DNA of 64,000 nt from Hippopus hippopus (taxonomy: Eukaryota > Mollusca > Bivalvia > Cardiida > Cardiidae). Each line of letters begins with the position of its first letter. Positions within the stretch are counted from its first letter, which is position 1. The translations under genes and the position numbers were made by a program. Shown piece by piece: positions 21,256-36,200 of the stretch. Location of the stretch: contig OX328102.1 in NCBI GenBank assembly GCA_946811185.2, forward strand, positions 11,843,194 to 11,907,193, written 5' to 3'. Under the pieces are notes generated by a model. The model had not been told where the DNA came from. It ran no database searches and saw only the letters and a list, made by a program, of their open reading frames with translations.

Positions 21256-24200
21256 GTAAAATGATTATTCCTTTCCAAAACGACAAATTTTAGACTAGTT
21301 GAACATTTAAAATATTCTGCAGATGACAATTTATGCAACTGATACAAATGAGCTGAAGTTCTCTAATGGGGTGGAAAACATTGTGGGAAAGGAGAAATTG
21401 CTTGTTGCAATTTCTCCTTTTCCCACAATGTTATCAGACGGCTTTCTCTGTAGACATGTAAAACTACGTGACAGTTTAAAAATTTATACAAATGAGCTGA
21501 TGGTCCCTGATAAGGCAGTAAATATTGTGAAAAAAGGAGAAATTGCTTTTGCATGCGTTTTCTTCTTTTCACATAATGTTTTCAAAAGGGTTTCTCTGTA
21601 GACATGTGAAATCCTAGGATTGTTTGGTAAATGGTTAACAAGGTTCACACAGGCTTTAGTAGTTTGATTAAATGATGTTTGATTTCTCTTTTATTCTCTA
21701 CAAAATAACAAAATTTTCAACATGCCCATATTGAAAAACACTCAAAGATTGATTACAAATGATGGATTTCAGCTCTGATACAGAGTAAAGCCTAACAGGA
21801 AAACCAGAAGAAACTGACAACCAGCATTTTCTCCTTTTCTCGTAACGTCTTTAAACCCTTTTTCTCATAGGGTCTTACAATTCTAGGAGTGTTGCCTCAC
21901 AGTTGTACTTTACGGATATAAGTAAATGCTACTTCGCTTTTACAGAATATAACGCTACTTCTTATTTGTAAAAAGTGGTCCTGTGTGGCTCTGGTAAAGT
22001 CCAAAACTTGTAACCTGGAAACCTTAGGTTCAAGCCTTGCTGGAACCACTGGGTTTTTCAAGGGAATGTCATTGGGCAAGACATTTCAGATCGCTAGACT
22101 TGTACTGGTGAAACCCAGGACAAACATGAATAAGGGAGATGCTGCAGTGATATGACGGAAATAACGTTGAAAACGGCTAACATTACCATGTAATTAACCC
22201 TTAAACAAACAATCCCGGGTTTTTACAACCCTAGGAAGAAAGCCTTTTGAAAACATTATGGGAAAAAAGAGAAAATGCTGGTTACCAGCATTTTCTCTTT
22301 TTCCCACAATGTTTTCTACCCTTTCACAGACAAATTCTAGTATTTCTACCACACCTAATTTGTCGTCTGCAACTGCTTTCAATTTGGACCAGTCTAAAAT
22401 TTTGTCGTTTGGTAAAGAGTTAATCAACTTGTCTGTAAATAAAAATTGATTACCAGTAGCTGCAGAAATTCATAAGTTTACGTTACCCCCTGAACCAAAT
22501 GAGCCATGCTCTGGCAAAAGGGATTATAATGTACCTCCGTGATGCATTACTCCAAGCAAGTCATAACATAATTATGGATCCATAAAATCCATTTTTTAAG
22601 ACATCCAATTGAATCATGAGGTAGAATGGTTCTTAGAGACCAGAAAAATTTACAAATAGCAAAAAATTTCCACCTATGTCAGACTGCAGGGACTGCGCAG
22701 ACTGACATGGGTTGATACTTTTTGCAGAGGCATTGAACCCCCTTTTCACAGAGCATAGCCCAAGTTTTTATTATAACCTTGATAGTGTTCCTATTATACT
22801 AGGATAATCTACATGTGTTAGGCTTTAAAACATGAACACAATTGAAAACATTGTAGAAAATTCAGAAACTGATTGTTCAAAGCAACTTCTTCATTTTCCA
22901 CAATGTTTTGGCGAGTTGTGTACTGCAAGAGGAAGTACATGTAACAGTGCATCATAAAAGGAGCATCACTTGACCATACTTTTGAATTATATTGACAGGA
23001 AAATCTTCAGGCTGACAGCAGTGTTAGATATCAGTACTATATGAGCAAGGCTGGCCACTATATACAGTATCCTGTCAATGATAGAACCTGTGATAAACAG
23101 TCACCCCTACTGAGCAGTCCACTCACTGAGTAAGCACTTTGATAATTCGGAGTCAGTAACTGTTGTTAGTACATAGGTAAGACTTCATTGCAGTTTATAC
23201 TTCTAGACATTTTCAGGGAAGAAATGAGAGGTTATCAACTTTAATGTATTTACTGTTTTTGAAGGAAACATCGAGGAATAGTCATAGCCCTCTCATTTGT
23301 TGTTGTGCAAAAACAAACAATTTTTTTTTTTATATCTCTGCCATTTCTTAAGATTTTTTACTTCAATCTCTGACTATTTGGTAACTATCAAAAGGGGAAC
23401 CTGTATTAGAAGGGTAGATTACCCTAAAAATATTTTGGACACAGTTATGCCCCTTTTTTCAACTTAAAAAGCAAATGCACCAGGTCCTAGCTTTTGTGGT
23501 ATTCTTGTTCAGTTTATATGTTCTGGGATGAAAAAGGATTAACTTCTGCAGAGCCAAGCCTGGTTAACTCTTACCAAAACAGAAAATTTTACGCTAGTCC
23601 AAATCAAAAGCTTTCGAAGAAGACATATCAAGCATGATTCAAAATGTGGGATTTGTCTTTGTAAGGGTAGATAACATAGAAAAAGAGAAAATGTTGATTA
23701 CCAGCTTCTCATTTTTGTTTCAACAGAGTTTTCAATAGCTTTAAAACTTTGTATTGTTTGGTAAAGGGTTAACAGGGCTTGCAATCAGGGGGTAGTGAGT
23801 TGGAAATCTGGCTCAAGCCTGATGATAGTCAGGACTCGTTCTTCTTTTGCAGTGACTGTAGAACATTATTTGACTTTGATTTGAGCCTTTACCAAACAAT
23901 GTTTTGTTTTAACTATCCAGAGGAAGACAGCTTTTGAAAACATTGTGGGGAAAAAACAGAAAATTCTTGTAACAGCAATTTCTTCTTTTTTGACAATGGT
24001 TTCAACCCTTTCAAAGACAATTTTCATTATTTGAGCCACATTTGATTTTAATTTGTCGTCTGCAAACAATTTTAATTTGGACCAGTCTAAAGGTTTGTCG
24101 TCTGGTACAGAGTTAAACTTATTAAGCTAGCTTCTGGCAAGCTTAAAAACAGTTTTTCTATTGAATTTAACAATTTCTTATGGTAAAAGCCAACAAATAT

Positions 24201-27200
24201 CAGATTCATCATAACACATAACAAAATCTTGCAAATTCTAGGTCAGAATATACCAAAAAAACCCTACATGTATACATGGTTATTTGGCAAGGACAAAAAC
24301 ATCACTGTAATGAGAGAAATAAATATATACAAAATGTTGTCACATATGACATCAAAAAATGTTTATCTCAAATGTGTGTAGGACAAGAAAATTCAAAATA
24401 GGTATATTACACTGAAAACAAAGGAGTTTACGTAATGGGGAATAATACTGCATAAAAAAGACTAAACAAACATATTTAGGGGTATGTTTCTACAACAACC
24501 ATGTCTTTTTTTGATAGAGAATGGTTTGTGGAGAAGTTATACATGGAGAGGAAGAATCTTGTGATTTTGGTGGACAACGGTCAAGCAACACAGACCAGAG
24601 TGTCTTCAGCCAGCCCACAGACACACAAAAATCTGATATCTAAGGCTGTAAGATTAACATTGAACACATTGACATCAAATGATAAGGTAAGGAAATTATC
24701 ATCATTTACCGTTTATCAATCGTTAAAATTTTAGACGGGTTCAGATTGAAAGGATTTGCAGACGACAAATTAATTCTTGTTCAGATGGTAACATTTGTCT
24801 TTGATAGGACAGAAAACATTGTGGGAAAAGGAGAAAATGGTGATTGCCAGCATTTTCTCCCTTTGCAACTTTGTTTTCAAAAGGCTTCTTTCTCAGGGTT
24901 GTTAAACAGAGATTGTTTGGTAAAGGTTTAAATCTTTACCAAACAATCCTGTATTTCAATGACCCTGAGATGGAAGGCTTTTGAAAGCATTGTGAGAAAG
25001 GGAGAAAATGCTGGTAACCAGTATTTTCTCCTTTTCCCACAATGTTTTCTATCCTATCAAAGACAGGATTCATCTTTTGAACAACATTTAACATGTCTTC
25101 AAATACTTTCATTTTGGTGCAGTCCAAAATTTTGTCGTTTGGTAAGTTTACTAATCAAGGTTAAATACAACTAATTACCCAACTTGGACTTTTTGTTGGC
25201 CAAACCCGATAGCCAAGTTGGTAATGCCCTGACACCTGACCGGACAACTGTAAATGTATGGGACTTGAAACCAAAGAGTCCTTTGGTAATATGGGAAAGC
25301 AGCCAGTGGCTTGGGAAGAATTTTGTGTGAAGTTCTTATGAGAGAATCTTCAGGAAAGCATCAACGAAGCAATATAACTTAATGTTGACAATGGCATTAA
25401 CTCTTTACTACACAATCCCGACTTTTAACAAAACATTGGTAACACGATTTTCTCCTTTTCCCACAATGTTTTTTACTCTATCAAGGACAAATTTTGTCAT
25501 TTGGGCCACCTTTAATTTGTCGTCTGCAAATGCTTTCAATTTGGACCAGTCTAAAATTTTGTTGTTTGGTAAAGAGTTGAACACCAAGCAAACAAATAAA
25601 TTGACTTTTTTTTAACAGGTGAACATTGTCATGTTTCCATATGGTCCACAAACTACAGGTGTGACTGCTGGTTGTGATGAGAACTTACTTGTAGCCACAC
25701 AGAGCAATGTGAACTTGCTTGCAGATTTCGTAAAGTCAGCCCCTTTCTCTGACAGTATGTGTACCCTTACCATTGCTACTTTTTCTTAACCCTTTACCAC
25801 ATGATCCCCACTTTTAACGACCCTGAAGGAGAAGACTTTTAAAAAACATTGTGGAAAAAGGAGAAAATGCTGGTAACCATGATTTTTTTGTCGTCTGCAA
25901 ATGCTTTGAATTTGGACCAGTCTAAAATTTTGTTGTTTAGTAAAGAGTTAACTCTTAGTATAAACTTAACAGACTTTTTAACTTTGCACCACATGAGAAA
26001 AACACAGACTTGTCGAAATTGAAAGCATTTGCAGACCTTAATTTAAATGTAGAGCAAATGATGCATTTTGCCTTTGATACGGAAGAAAACATTGTGGGAG
26101 AGGGAGAAAATGCTGGTTACCAGCATTTTCTCCTTTTCCAATAATGTTTTCAAGAGACCCCTTCCTTAGGGTCATGAAAACTGGGGATTGTGTGGTAAAG
26201 GGTTAAGTCTGAAAGAAAGACCCAGGTAAATTGCTTTTGACTAGTGTTTAAGGAAAGCAGACAGTGTAGATCAAAGATCAGACTGTACATTTATTGCAGT
26301 CCAATCTTGATCTACACTAGCTGTAAAGACAACTACAGTTGTGAAAGGCACTTTAAGGGTTAACTTATAAAAAAATGCATCATAATGGAGAAAACAAAAT
26401 TGATGTATGTATTAACTCTTTACCAGATGGCAAAATTTTAGATATACATTGTGAAAAAAAGCATTGATATGTGCATTATTTCAAACTAAATATTGAATTA
26501 AATTGGGTAATGATTATGAATGAGAAATAGGATAAATAGAATACATGGTTGATGCCCTGGATTGGGAAAGTTTATTTGTCAAGGCATAAAAATTTTAACT
26601 AACTGGGTACAAGTTCAAAATGGCAAATAATTAAAAACAGAGCAATCTTATGGTAAAAGATTTCATTAAAATGACATTGCCAAACCTCAATAATGAAAAA
26701 CTTATACCTTTTGCTCTGTTTTCAGTGGAACCAAACTTGATGGAGGGGCTTACTAAAGTCTATACATTGTTAGAACATGATCAAGCTGAAAACCAGGTAA
26801 GCTAACTTATTATATATACAGTACCTATTAACTGTTTTGTGCGTCCTGAAAAAGTAAAAGCAGTTACGACAATGGAGCACAATTTATAGAAACTATGAAA
26901 ATGACTGGGTCATGTTAAAATGATCAATTTCTGTACAAGAAGTTGTTTAACTCTCTACCACATGACAAAAACTTAGACTTGTCCAAACTGAAAGCATTTG
27001 TGGACAACAATTTAAATGTAGCTCAAATGATTAAATTTGTCTTTGATAGTGTAGGATACATGGTTGGGAAAACAAGAAAAAAAATACTGGTTTTAACTTG
27101 GGAAGTTAAAACGTAGGCTTGTGTGGTAAAGGGTTAAGGTCATAAAGTTCAGTGGCATAAAAGCATTGTTGTGTAAAACACTACAACATTTGAACAAATT

Positions 27201-30200
27201 CAAATTGTAGCATTGTTCATGCACAGAATGTCCTTATTGGAATGCATTTAATGCTTTAATAGAATGTTTGATCGTAGACAGAATGAACTTTGTCTGTAAT
27301 GAAAAGTTAAGCCGAGTTTAGAATTCCTCAACTATCATAATCCATGTTCATTACACTCAGTTCTGCTTTTTCTGAACAGTGCATTAATACTACAACCAAT
27401 GGCTGCCATCCTTAAATTGGTAGTTACCTGTTGTCACTTGGATTGTTATGGAAGATACAACAGATACTGGCTTAGCATAATTAACTATTGCACTGTAAAC
27501 AAAGTTATAAAGAACAACTAATCCTTTTCTATACATGCTAATTTTAGAACAGATAAACAGTAAACAAGCACAAGTCACAAATTGGAGAGACAAAAGAAGA
27601 AAACAAAATATTTGGTTATCTTTGTGGATTTGAAAATCATTGAGATTTGAATATTGTTTTATGCTGTTTTTGAAATCATTCAGCCCTTCACTATACAATC
27701 ATGTGTTTTAATAACCTGGAGGAAAAAAAAGCTTTGAAAATATTGTGGGAATAAGGAAAAATGCTGATGACCCGCATTTTTCCCACAGTATTTTCTACCC
27801 TGCCAAAGACAAGTGCAATCATTTGAATCACAATTTACTCACTTTCTACAAATTATTTGGATTTGGACAAGTCTAAAAATGTTTTGTCTGTTACAGATTT
27901 TATGACCACTTTAGAAACAAAATTGAAACACCAGAGGTTTAGATAAATACATGTCAAGTAATTTCCCCTGATGTTGTTATTTTCTTGCAGGCATCATTTC
28001 AAAGGCGGACAAATCTTGTCATCATTTTGATAGACGGAAAGAGTAATCCCACTGATTTAGTGGGAATGGCTTTGTTTGAAATGATTGCTCGGTACCAGCA
28101 GAAACTGGTATGAGTTTTAATATTTTTGTCAACCCTTTACCAAAGAAATTCATGTTCATGCAACCCTTAGAGAGAAGACCTTTGAAAACATAGTGGGGAA
28201 AAGGAGAAAAAGCTGGAAACCGGCATTTTCTTTTTTCTGGTTTTCCCACAACGTTTTCTGTTCTTTGAAAGACAATTTTCATGTTTTGAGTAACCTTTAA
28301 TTAGTCATCTGCAAATCCTTGAAAATTTGGACTAGGCTAAAACTTTTTCGTTTGGTAAAGAGTTAAACCTTACGGTCATTTACAAGTGGGCTTCTCCACT
28401 GTTCACACACAATAAGAATCTGTATTCGCAAAGATTACCTTCAGACTTAGAGACTGGCAGAAAATTCTTGTACCTACATTGTAAGTAAACAAGATTTTTG
28501 TTATTGATTCTGTTTTGTAGAAATAATATATCACAAGTTGAATGCTTTGAGAAAAAAAAGAGCGTCAAAATACCTCACAAAGCTGTATGATCAGTTAAGA
28601 AAAGATTATTTAACCCTTTACCAGATGACAAAATCTTAGACTAGACCAAATTGAAAGCATTGGAAAACAACAAATCCTATGTAACCCAAAAACTGATATT
28701 TGTCCTTGAAAGAGTAGAAAACATTGTGGAAAAAGGAGAAAATGCTGGTAACCAGCATTTTCTCCTTTTTCCACAATGTTTTCAAAAGGCTTCTTTCTCA
28801 AGGTCGTGAAAACCAGGGATTATTTGGTAAGGGGTTAAATGATGCTCATTCAATAAAATTGGTATTAAAAATGGACATTGACATGGCAAATTTTGTCAGT
28901 GGGGGAGCCTATTTCTGCAGAAATAAAATAAAACGGCAATTGTTAAATCTTTGATTTAAAAATAAATCCGACATTAAAATAATTTTAGCTTGGCCATTTT
29001 TAAAGAAAATGCTACTGTTGTCATAGCCCTGTCATCTGCATTGGCATCCTTTTCATGGTTGTCATACAAAGACTTTGACATTTTCTTATGTCTCTGTTAT
29101 AACTGAAGATATTTACTTCAAACTTGGGCTAGTTTATAACTGTCAAACGAGAACCCATATCAGACAGGAGGGTAACCTTTGAAATTCTTTTGACACAGTT
29201 ATGTCCCTTTTCAATCGAAAATTTTCACCAATAATGCAGCTACAGGCAAGCTTGGGCACTGGCATGTGGTGCTCTTGCTTATTTTTTCTGTAATATTTCT
29301 GTAAAACTTAACTAAATGTTGCTCAAATGATGAGATTGTTTTGTAATTATTACGATCCCTTACTGTATACACATGTGTATGTATTTGAAAATAATGAATC
29401 TAGTGTAAACCAACTGCAGGGTAAAAGTATACAACATATAGTGTATATGATTGGAGAACCAGCTACAACAGATTTTGAAATGAGAATGGCTCAGATTGCA
29501 GATCAGAACAACTTGAAGATCTCATTGAACAGCCAAAGACTAGTAGGGAAATGGCCAGCAGTAAGTCAGTTGTAGAAGATAGTTTTCAAAGTCTGCGACA
29601 CTTTGTTATCATATGTCACAATAGATGTTAACCTTCTTTGCAGATAATGTATTAATTTTTGGCTAAAATGGTCAAAAATGTATTTTAAAGGGAAGAAAAT
29701 ATTGTGGGAAAAGGAGAAAACTCTCGTTACCAGCATTTTCTCCATTTCACACAATGTTTTCAAAAGCCAGCTCTCACATTGTTCTTAAAACTCCAGATTG
29801 TTTGGTAAAGGAAAAAGGCATCATTGTAAAATATAGGTAATCCACAGACAAATTTTCAAAAATACTATGGTACACTCGTAAATTGAGTATTTGATCAATA
29901 AGATTGATTAGTGGATAACTTTTGCTGAAAAGTTGCCAGTAATTTGTCCAGACACTGCACTAATTTATCTGTTTTGCATCACTTTCCTTTTTCCGCGTAG
30001 CTGATAACCCTGGCAATTTGACTTACTTCTTCATACTGACAAAGAATGAATAGATGGTAATTTGTGATTGGTAAAAACTGTGCACATGATTACTGGACTG
30101 GCCCCTGCTGCCATATTTGCCGACACATTTATGAAATCACTATTTACAAGCATTGTTACTGGTAATCCATAGTCCAGGGCTTTGATTCTTACCACAGCAA

Positions 30201-33200
30201 ATAAATGTAATAAGAGACTGATCCTTTTCTTGTTCTATTTGAAAATTTAATATTTTCATAAGCGCCACTCAATAACCCAATACTATTTTCAACAAAAACC
30301 CACTCAATAACCCAATACTACTTTCAACAAAATGAAAAACAGTGAGGAAAAAGAGGCAATTGCTCCCGAGGTTACTTTTTCATTATTTCACTTCATACTG
30401 AGCCACAAAAGAGTTTCAATATTCATATTTCAGTAACTCTTACACCGTATATCTTTTTTAAAGATATTTCTTGTTAATGCTCCCTCTGAAATTTTGCTGT
30501 GTTGCCCATCCATGTACCCTGTGTCCACAATTTTGTTTCACAGTGGGGAGCATTCATTGGATTTACCAGTATTCATCATATATTTTTTTTCTAAAAATTA
30601 TTTATTTATGATAATGTGAACATATTTTTATGATTATGTTAACTTTTTTTCAGTTTTTGTTAACATGTGTTAATTGATAGATCCCAGGTCTGGTTGATGA
30701 TGGCAATCCTGTTGGGAAAGAAGGTGTGTTCACTGAGGTCAAGGACATCCAATCATTTCCAGATAAAGTCTCTGCCTACTTTCAGACACTCCCACCCAAA
30801 CTGGACAACTCCAATGGTATCACAACCCTAACACCTATACTAGACAATTTATCAGGTATGTCTCTGCCAAGCCAGGTAGCTCAGTCGGTAACATGTAAGA
30901 CTAGAAACCTAGTGGTTGCTGGTTTGATTTTACTGCTCGGCCAAATTTTTTTGGAGGATTGTTGATAGTCATTGTGACAGGATTCATTCATCCTTCATAT
31001 GATGTCAAAGCAGGTCGGCAAATCATTAAGAAACCTTCTTATTCCTTTACCAAACACTCCCCAGTTTTTAACGACTTCAAGGATGAAGGCTTTTAAAAAT
31101 ATTGTGGGAAAAGAAAAAAGTGCTTGTAACTAGCATTTATACCTTTACCCACAATGTTTTCTTCACTTTCTGAGACATATCATTTGTGCCATAATTGTCA
31201 TTTTGCAAGTGCCTTCAATTTAGACGAGTCTAGAATTTTGTTGTTTGGTAAAGATTTAAACAAACAAAAAAGGAAAACAAACAGGGTAGGGAGATGCAAA
31301 ATTTCGCCCATCTTCAAAACTACTTGGGTATGCCCATTTGTCTTTGTGTGATAACCACAAATACACATCATTAACATTTTAATGTTTAGGCGGGCATGAA
31401 AATATGGTAATTCAACCCCTGACTCTTTACCAGACGACAACATCTGAGAGCATTTGCAGATGACAAATTTAATGGGGCCCAAATGTTAGAATTGTCTTGG
31501 AAAGGATATAAAAAATTTATTGCATTGATTTGACTTTTAACAACCCTGGGAAAGAAGCCTTTTGTAAACATTGTGGGAAAAGGAGAAAATGCTGGTAACC
31601 AGTATTTTCTACTCCATCAAAGAACAATTGCCCCGTTTGAGCCACATTGGAATTGCCATCTACAAATGCATTCAATTTGGACAAGTCTCAAATTTGTTGT
31701 TCGGTAAAGAGTGAACAGGTTTGTAACCCATACTTGTATGTAACAGGTATAAAAATGAGCCTTGCTGCACTTGTCTACAACCACAGTGAAGTACATGGAG
31801 TAGTTGTGGTGGATTCTTCCATTGCTACGGTTTTTACAGAAATAGCTAACTTTGATGTTGGACATGACAGCTATATGTTCCTGCTTGATCTCAATCATGG
31901 TAAAATTGCATTGTGATTTTAGACCCTCCCATGTCATTATTACTCATTCCTGATTGTTAAAACTCCTCCCTTTAAATCATAGTTCCTATCTGATGATTAT
32001 GAATCTCTGGTTGTAAATACCTTTCTTCTTTGATAATGACACCCCCCCCCCCAGCAAATATTACTCTTCCTCTGCGATGAGTACCCCCATGTTGGATTTT
32101 ATTCACTGAGGTGAACAGTATAGGACAATGATGCACCTCTTGTTAACTCTTTGCCACACAATCCCGAGATTTAATAACCCTAAAGAAGAAAGCCTTTGAA
32201 AACATTATGGGAAAAGGAGAAAATGCTGGTGACAAGCATTTTCTCTATTTCCTACAATGTTTTCCACCCTTCCTAAAACAAATTTCAATTTTTGAGTCAC
32301 GTTTATTTTAATGCCTGCAAATGCTTTCAAATTGGACCATTCTAAAATTTCATCATTTGGTAAAGGGTTAACTAATGGTAGAACTGCAGAAAAATGGCAC
32401 TGAAAAGGCACATAAATTTTCAGGAAAGTATTGCATCTGAAAACTGTTAGGCTAGAAATCATTTCGAAAAGAATAAAATAAGAAAAGTTTGTGACTGAAA
32501 AAATTAGTTTAAATGCAGTGCAATAGCCTGTTTTATTGTAACTTATTCAATTCACAAGATATCAAAAGGCAGATGCTTTTGTCTTGCAACAGACCCCTTT
32601 GGAAACATTGTAGTACCGTGAGAAATGAAGGTTAGAAAAAAAAAGTAATTTCTCCTTTTCCCACAATGTTTCCAAAAGCCATCTGACCATGAGTTGTAAA
32701 GACAAAGGGTTTTATAGTAAGCAGTCAACTCTTTACCAAACAATAAAATTTTAAACCTGTCGAAGTGGAAAGCTTTTGCATTCGATAAGTTTACTCTGAC
32801 TCGGTCACAAAACTTGTTTCGAAAGGGTAGAAAGTATTGTGGAAAAAGGAGAAAATGCCTGTCAGTAGCATTTTCTTGCTCTCTCACATTATTTTCAAAA
32901 GCCTTCTTTCTCAGGATCATGAAGACCGAGGATTGTGTGGTAAAGCGTTGGAAGTGCATGTATACCTGAATGAGTTGAAAATGTGACATCAAGTAAGTGT
33001 GGATTATGTTTCAAACCTACAGGTCATGTGTTGATCCACCCAAAGCTTCGTGATCCGGACGAAACAGTCTTTGACGATACAATATTTCCAAAACTTGAAA
33101 TAATTGAACCAGAGCTCACTCTGCAAGACAGAATCAGGATGCTGAATGCAACAATATCCCTAGAGTACTTCCAAACTTCACAGGTAATTGGTCAGACAGT

Positions 33201-36200
33201 CATTGTATATCTTCATATTAACTCTTTACCAAACGACAATTTTTTTTGACTTTTCGAAATTCAAAGTTTTTGCAGCCAACGAATTATATGTAGCTCAAAT
33301 TGTGGAATTTGTCTCTGAAAGGAATGAAAACATTGTGGGAAAAGCAGAAAATGCTGGTTACCAGCATTTTCTCCTTTTCCCACAATGTTTTCAAAAGGAT
33401 TCCTCCTCAATGTCATTAAAACTTGAGATTGTGTGGTAAAGGGTTAACTGTATCTACCAGACAACAAAAATTTTGGACTGGTCCAAATTCAAAGAGTTTG
33501 CAGAAGACAACTTCATTGTTGCTCAAATGATGGAATTCAACTTTTAAGTGGCAGAAAAAGTTGTGGAAAAAGGAGAAAATGTTTCCAGTATTTTATCCTT
33601 TTTCCATATCGTTTTCAAAACCATTTTTCTTCAGGGCTGTTAAAACTCAGCATTTTTCGGTCAACTCTTCACCAGACAAGAAAATTTTAGACTTGTGGGA
33701 ATGATGGCATTTGTCTTCCAAAGGGTTGAGAATATTGTGAGAAATGAAGTTAATAATGGTTCTATTCTCACTTCTTCCACAGGGTCGTAAAAAGCAAGAG
33801 ATAGTTTGTCAAAGGTCAAAGTTTTTTCAATGTAATATGTAACATGCTTTAAAAAAAGTCGTGATTACACAAATATATTTATATTATTGTATTTATGCAA
33901 AATTTCATATTTTCTTGCAGTTAAATAGAGTCAGGACATTAGTGTCTGGTGAAATTTCTGGCCATCTGCCAGTAACACCACTCCCCGCTACAGTGTACTA
34001 TCAAAGACTACAGGGTACACATCTGTGTGTTGTCTTAGTACACTTCTCCTCTGATGCTGAAGAGGCAAGGTTACAGTTGGTAACAGGAACTCAATCTGTA
34101 AGTATTTTTAGAAGAGCTTGGTGTTATATAAAAGCAGCTTTTTTTACTCATGAGATGAGAGTCAAGTAGAATCTTTGGCCAACTGCCAGGAAGACCACTA
34201 CCAGCAACAGTGTACTCTCAATAACTACATGGTACACATTTGTGTGTTGTCCTGGGTCCGTATTCACCAACCATTCTTTAGAATATTCTTGCTCTTATAC
34301 TCCAAGATTTTCAAAATTGGAATGTGACACAAATTCTGATTGGCTAAACCATATACCATATGGTTTAGCCAAACAGAAGATGTGTTACTTTCAAATCTTG
34401 AAAATTCTGGAGACTAAGAGCATTCTTAAGAATGGTTGGTGAATACAGACCCAGGACAACTGACAGTGCTATTTCTCCTCTGATACTGTCAAGACCAGAT
34501 TACAGGTGATAGCGAGTATCCAGTTTGTAGCTACAAGGGCTGGTGCATAACTTGTGAGCCTCACATGTAAGGGTTTGACTTTTGGCCGACATATTGCATT
34601 GTTTTTTAAAATCATCCTCTTTAGTATCTATCACTTTTGCCAGCAAAGTTTAAAGGCCTAAATGCTACTGATTAAAAAAGTCTTTTTCTTGACCATTCAG
34701 AAAGTCCTTTATTGCATGATTGTATAATATCAGCATCTGACAGAAAGTAGGTACCGGAAATGGCTTTTCTCATTTTTGAAATAGATGAAAGTCTGATGGA
34801 GCGAGATCAGTCAAATATGGGGGATGCTCAATTCAAAGCCTGAATCTTTAATGGCAGCTATGGCAATGATGGACTTGTGAACAGGGGCATTGTCTTGGTG
34901 GTGCAAGTCATTTGTCTTGTTCACCTTAGGGTACTACCTCTTTGACACACACTGACCAAATGACATCAGTCTTTCTGCACATAGCCTTAAATAGTCAGGG
35001 AATAGTAGGCAAAAATCATCTCAGCTTTACTCCTTCAATACAAGGCTCACTAATTCTCAGTCAACTTTCGTGATTTGATTTAATAATACATACAGAATAT
35101 TATGTTGTAGTAACTTTCCAGGGGTTTAAATTTGCATAATATCTCGAAGGGCAACTGACAGTTGCATCATCATACCAAATTGCAGTCCATTATTGATATT
35201 GTCAGATACATGTAGATCTACCTTTTTTATTGTCATGCCTCACAGCCTGATTTTGTGTGTATGTGATGCATGTACATGTATTTAACTCTTTACCAAATAA
35301 CAAAATTTTGGACTAGGCCAAATTGAAAGCTTTTGCAGATGACAAATTTTTTGGCTCAAATGATTTGACTTGTTTCTAAACGGTTAGAAAACATTGTGGG
35401 AAAAGGAGAAAATGCTGGTTACCAGCATTTTCTCACAATGTTTTCGCGTCTTATTTACCAGGGTCATTAAATTTTGGGATCGTGTGGTAATGATTAAGCC
35501 GAAAAACTTGAAGGCATGGTATAAGACTTTCAGCACTCTCCATTTGAGAGCTTTTGAAACATTGCTGGAAAATCAAGTGTAGGTTGCCAGCAGGTTCTCA
35601 ATCTGAAAGTGTATTTATAGCAAGCTTCTAAAGTACAATCAGTGATGAAGATTCAATTGATTTATATCATACATATCAACTACCTAGAGAAAAATGGCTT
35701 TTAAAAACATTGTTGGAAAAGGAGAAAATGCTGGTAACCAGCATTTTCGCATTCACACTTTTTCTATCCTTTAAAAACAGAAACGTTCAATTTTTGAGTC
35801 ACATTCATTTTATCTTCTACAAATGTTTCCATTTTGGACAAGTCTAAAATTTTGTTGTTTGGTAATGGGTTAAAGAATTTCAGTATTATTTCTAATATAC
35901 TTTTCAATGGTTTCCAGGAATATCTACATGTATAATGTCCTGATATTGAACATTATGTTTTGAATCATATTTCAGCTTTACTTACAGCAATTTAGACTTG
36001 AAATTAAAAGCATTTGCAACTGACAAAATAGCATGTGACCCAGATAGTGAAACTAGTCCATCAAAAGGATAAAGCATTGTATAAATAGGTGATAAAGTTG
36101 GTAACAAAGCCTTCTTCAGTGTCAGAAAAACACAAGAAATCATTAGTTTTTTTGCTTTTGTAATTTCTAGAAGAAGACAAACTATGATTTTGAAGAAAAC

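Noticed and set aside
29327..29419. Upstream part of the open frame containing exon 7
   Set aside because: The preceding exon ends in phase 0 and the family match begins at 29420 right after ctgcag; the earlier codons are intronic.
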